The position numbers were made by a program, and so were the translations under genes. Positions 5,360-7,794 of a stretch of DNA of 7,794 bases are shown piece after piece. How positions within the stretch are numbered: position 1 is the stretch's first letter; each line of letters begins with the position of its first letter. Source of the DNA: JAFIHK01 sp041441455 (lineage in GTDB: Bacteria; Bacteroidota; Bacteroidia; Bacteroidales; UBA932). Where the stretch lies: contig JASDTB010000104.1 in assembly GCA_041441455.1 (NCBI GenBank), positions 1 to 7,794 of the forward strand, read 5' to 3'. The notes beneath the pieces are model-generated. The model had not been told where the DNA came from and did not search any database. It was given only the letters and a program-made list of their open reading frames with translations.

Positions 5360-7012
5360 ATGAATGAAGCTGACTTCCATTATTGTTGTGGCAAAGATGG
5401 TCATGGCTTGAAGTATCCAGGTTTTTCCATTGTTTTTTTACAAATTTTCTCTCTCGACCATTGTCGAGAATTTGTACCATCATCAAAAACTATAAACTCA
5501 GGATTTATCACCCCAAAAGACAACGGAATTGATAATTTAATCTTTAACCTAAGTCAAAATCAAAAAAAGAATATTAGACGCTACGACTTAATGGGATTTG
5601 ATTTTAAACTTCCATTAGATGATCCTTATCCATTAGAGTTTTCTGGGAGGGTACAAATTGAAATGTCCCTATTTTTTGAACATACTGTTTCAATCTCTTA
5701 TCGCTTTCTATTTGATGGAAATGCTTGCTTAATGAGTGAACCAGCCTCTACAGATCATATAATAGGTCTACTCTCTACCCACCTCAGTGCAGAACATTGG
5801 AGCAAAAATAAAGGACAAGATCAGACCGACATAAACCATGAAGTAAATGGTTTTGTAGTCAATAATTTAATGTTGAGTAATGATGGAAAACTGCTCGATC
5901 AAACAAATGGAGAAGAGGTTCTAGATGGAGCAGGAAGAGTTTTCGATGCAATCAGTAATAGATACAAAAAATTTATTCGAGAAGAGTGCTCTATCTTCAA
6001 ATCAAATGTCAAAACTAAGGATAAATTACTCTACAAAAAGCTAAAGATTAAATATGCAGAAGAGTCTCGAGACGACTTTCACTATGCAATGGTTGATATT
6101 TGGGAAAACTTAATGCATCCTATCGAAAACGAAGATTTCAACTACGACTTATTTTCAAATGAAAATACAGATAGGTTGACCGAAGCAGAAATTGTTAACC
6201 ATATCAGAGATTATCACAAACCAGAATTAATTGGATTAATGACATTATATCCTGGAGAATGGTTATACCGCGACCCAGAAGCATACACTGAAGTTTGCGG
6301 AAACAATATTGCAATCGATACCGATGATTTAGTACTAGTAAATAATAACATCTGTGTAGTAATTGGAACATATGGAAGACGAGGTGGTCAAGACTCTCCT
6401 GTTGATTGGGAAGAACATCTACAAGAGCGAAGTAAATATCATGTATCTTGGCCTGAATACCTTCTAATCTTGGAGATGGTATTGGCTAAAAAATATGTTA
6501 TAGCGTATGCAAATGATCAATTAATAGATGCAACATTAGAAGTAGAACACTCATCTTCGCATGACTTAATTGCGCATAATGCGGAATTGAGTATGAGGCT
6601 ATCTAGAATGGAGCTTCAACTTGATGTAGTGAAATATTCCAAGTTTACTTCTCATAAGGTAATGTTCGACAGAACAACAGATAGACTGGAATTAGAAAAA
6701 GATACTGAAAGACTTCACGAAATGATGGAAGTTGTTGATAGTAGTTTACATAATTTGAGTGATTACAAATCTATGAAGTCTGATTTCTTGTTAAACATAG
6801 TCTTGGCAATCATATCAGTAGCATCTACTTTCGAATTATTCTTTCAAAACTCAGAAATGCCGTTTCTTACCTATTTTGGTATTGAGAGCGGAACATTGGC
6901 AGCAGTGCTCGTATGGATTGTTGCCGCAATAACTAGTTTTGCATTAATGCTAGTCATAGTGAATAGTTTCAAAAGTATACATTCTAGACTCATGAAATAT
7001 TTGAATAATTAA
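5360..7012 (+). CDS. Unrecognised 550-residue protein with C-terminal coiled stalk and two membrane helices
   Basis: I do not recognise the family. There is no signal peptide. Residues 1-400 are soluble and mixed; they include a beta-rich stretch EFSGRVQIEMSLFFEHTVSI (93-112) and a segment DLVLVNNNICVVIGTYGRRGG (323-343). Residues about 362-390 (WPEYLLILEMVLAKKYVIAYANDQL) and 405-472 are long and helical with heptad-like spacing (LSMRLSRMELQLD, then DRLELEKDTERLHEMMEVV). Two hydrophobic helices follow, about 475-495 and 512-537, joined by a 16-residue loop, with a basic tail KSIHSRLMKYLNN. Both termini should be cytoplasmic. This layout of soluble domain, long helix and two C-terminal membrane helices resembles CorA-type channels, but the loop NSEMPFLTYFGIES has no GMN motif, so ion transport is unproven. 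The ATG at 5360 follows the regulator gene by 36 bp; one at 5600s or later would remove conserved-looking sequence. No clear promoter of its own. The GNAT gene follows after 39 bp. Confidence 0.85.
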   Translation: MNEADFHYCCGKDGHGLKYPGFSIVFLQIFSLDHCREFVPSSKTINSGFITPKDNGIDNLIFNLSQNQKKNIRRYDLMGFDFKLPLDDPYPLEFSGRVQIEMSLFFEHTVSISYRFLFDGNACLMSEPASTDHIIGLLSTHLSAEHWSKNKGQDQTDINHEVNGFVVNNLMLSNDGKLLDQTNGEEVLDGAGRVFDAISNRYKKFIREECSIFKSNVKTKDKLLYKKLKIKYAEESRDDFHYAMVDIWENLMHPIENEDFNYDLFSNENTDRLTEAEIVNHIRDYHKPELIGLMTLYPGEWLYRDPEAYTEVCGNNIAIDTDDLVLVNNNICVVIGTYGRRGGQDSPVDWEEHLQERSKYHVSWPEYLLILEMVLAKKYVIAYANDQLIDATLEVEHSSSHDLIAHNAELSMRLSRMELQLDVVKYSKFTSHKVMFDRTTDRLELEKDTERLHEMMEVVDSSLHNLSDYKSMKSDFLLNIVLAIISVASTFELFFQNSEMPFLTYFGIESGTLAAVLVWIVAAITSFALMLVIVNSFKSIHSRLMKYLNN

Positions 7013-7051
7013 GTTTCTACCGAAAAAAGAGATGTTTAAAAACTAATTACC

Positions 7052-7588
7052 ATGAAAGAGATTGAAATAAGTATAGCTACAAAACAAGATATTCCAATAT
7101 TAGCAGATATTTTCTGGAGTCACATTAATGCGAATCATGAATACATTTCACATGGAGAGGTTCAAATGGGCGTTGGGGTCGCTAAGATTAATTCTAATGG
7201 AGATATTTGTACTTTTCCAGCAGAAAATGGAAAAGAGATGTGGCTACAATACATCTCATCTAAACTTGAAAATCCATCCTTTGCTGCTGTATTTAAGGCA
7301 GAATCAAAATCAGAAGATCAAAATCTAATCGCAGGATTTTGTGTTGTGGAGATCGATGAAGATGGTTCTTCCCCTTATGGAATGCTATGTGATCTTTTAG
7401 TCAGAGAACAATACCGTTCTCTTGGAATTGGAAACTTATTAATGCATGAAGCGCTTTCTTGGTTTAAAAAACATGAAATTTCTGACATATATTTAGAATC
7501 TGGAAAGAACAACCATGATGCACATAGTTTCTTTCAAAAAAGAGGCTTTCAACACATTTCAGAAATCTTCAAATTAAAGACATATTAA
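7052..7588 (+). CDS. GNAT-family N-acetyltransferase
   Basis: A 178-residue protein of the GNAT fold, which transfers an acetyl group from acetyl-CoA to an amine; the substrate cannot be predicted. The N-terminal strand and helix are EISIATKQDIPILADIFWSH (5-24). Motif A is LCDLLVREQYRSLGIGNLLMHEAL (112-135), with R122-S-L-G-I-G127 as the pyrophosphate-binding Q/RxxGxG/A loop. Motif B is YLESGKNNHDAHSFFQKRGF (147-166), with N153/N154 and the FFxKxGF ending usual in these enzymes. The insertion HGEVQMGVGVAKINSNGDICTF (34-55) between the first helix and the fourth strand is longer than in minimal GNATs and probably shapes the acceptor site. It is on the same strand as the 550-residue gene, 39 bp behind it, with no visible promoter or terminator between, so the two may be one operon. 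Its 3' end faces a convergent gene. Confidence 0.9.
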   Translation: MKEIEISIATKQDIPILADIFWSHINANHEYISHGEVQMGVGVAKINSNGDICTFPAENGKEMWLQYISSKLENPSFAAVFKAESKSEDQNLIAGFCVVEIDEDGSSPYGMLCDLLVREQYRSLGIGNLLMHEALSWFKKHEISDIYLESGKNNHDAHSFFQKRGFQHISEIFKLKTY

Positions 7589-7601
7589 TTACTAAATTAA
7601 T
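7584..7601. repeat. AT-only inverted repeat across two convergent stop codons
   Basis: ATTAATT (7584-7590) and AATTAAT (7595-7601) form a perfect 7-bp palindrome around ACTA. It covers the TAA of the acetyltransferase (7586-7588) and the TAA of the convergent gene (7597-7599). With no G or C in the stem it would be a weak hairpin. It may be a minimal shared transcription end or simply a by-product of two TAA codons in AT-rich DNA. Confidence 0.3.
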
Positions 7602-7794
7602 TAGTGACCTTCGACAAAAAATCTCTCCATTCTGACTCTAAGGCGCTAAGTTTTTGCCCATATACAGACTCAAAATTATGATATGAAGTCCATAATTTAA
7701 GAAATTTTTGCGAACCATATTTCTCGATTAAAAAGCCAACAAACGAGCCAGACACGGTATATCCAATCGCAGTTTTAGAATCGCTGCCAATATC
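7597..7794 (-). CDS. C-terminal end of a probable MA-clan metallopeptidase-like protein (partial)
   Basis: An open frame of 65 codons enters from the right edge and ends at TAA (7599-7597). It reads DIGSDSKTAIGYTVSGSFVGFLIEKYG, then QKFLKLWTSYHNFESVYGQKLSALESEWRDFL. The order (Tyr..GSFVxFLIEKYG..FLKLW....FESVYGxxLxxLExEWxxFL) resembles the C-terminal helical end of peptidase MA-like (gluzincin) proteins, where a small-residue helix and a final LxxLExEW helix follow the zinc site. The HExxH zinc motif and any signal peptide would lie outside the window, so activity and location cannot be judged. It converges on the acetyltransferase with an 8-base gap. Confidence 0.55.
   Translation of the reverse strand, partial: DIGSDSKTAIGYTVSGSFVGFLIEKYGSQKFLKLWTSYHNFESVYGQKLSALESEWRDFLSKVTN

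Noticed and set aside
5360..7012. Calling the 550-residue protein a CorA magnesium transporter
   Set aside because: There is no GMN motif in the loop between the membrane helices and no recognisable CorA N-terminal domain; only the general plan is similar.
5360..7588. A known antiphage defence system
   Set aside because: I see no nuclease, ATPase, TIR, cyclase, reverse transcriptase or other known effector motif in the two proteins, and no mobile-element signs around them.
1..7794. CRISPR array, tRNA, insertion sequence or attachment site
   Set aside because: No spaced direct repeats, cloverleaf sequence, transposase, integrase or target-site duplication was found by reading both strands.

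Overview
The window looks like chromosomal DNA of an AT-rich (by eye) anaerobic member of the Bacteroidetes, most likely Bacteroidales. The evidence is a release factor 1 of Bacteroidetes type, a 275-residue PyrF of the long subfamily, a class I hybrid-cluster protein of the type found in strict anaerobes, and several promoter-like motifs matching the Bacteroidetes -7 element TAnnTTTG. Shine-Dalgarno sequences are not obvious. I see no rRNA, tRNA, CRISPR array, insertion sequence or integrase.

Left part (1-2836, all minus strand). Reading in the direction of transcription, the order is an alanyl-tRNA editing protein (2779-2309), prfA (2278-1193), pyrF (1188-361) and the N-terminal part of an exported 5'-nucleotidase-like metallophosphoesterase (304 to beyond base 1). 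prfA and pyrF are separated by 4 bases and are surely co-transcribed. This is housekeeping material: clearance of mischarged tRNA, translation termination, UMP synthesis and probably nucleotide salvage.

Centre (2780-5323). hcp (4507-2852, minus) and a Crp/Fnr-family regulator (4634-5323, plus) are transcribed divergently from a 126-bp intergenic region. That region holds one perfect palindrome of Fnr/Crp type, AGTGTAA-N6-TTACACT (4574-4593). It lies about 41 bp upstream of the start site predicted for hcp and covers the -33 element predicted for the regulator gene. The arrangement suggests a self-contained nitrosative-stress switch: the regulator (HcpR-like) activates hcp and represses itself. 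Downstream of hcp, a 48-base stem-loop (2781-2828) ends one base before the start codon of the editing-protein gene. Its two non-Watson-Crick positions are G.U wobbles only in RNA from the minus strand.

Right part (5324-7794). A 550-residue protein with a large soluble N-terminal region, a heptad-like stalk and two C-terminal membrane helices is followed on the same strand by a GNAT acetyltransferase. I do not recognise the 550-residue protein. Its C-terminal layout recalls the CorA superfamily but it has no GMN motif. The last 198 bases encode, on the minus strand, the C-terminus of a protein resembling the tail of MA-clan metallopeptidases. It converges on the acetyltransferase gene with an 8-base gap.

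The strongest candidates for something new are the hcp/hcpR operator geometry, the strand-specific stem-loop before the editing-protein gene, and the unrecognised two-helix membrane protein paired with a GNAT enzyme. The last two are hypotheses from a single sequence.
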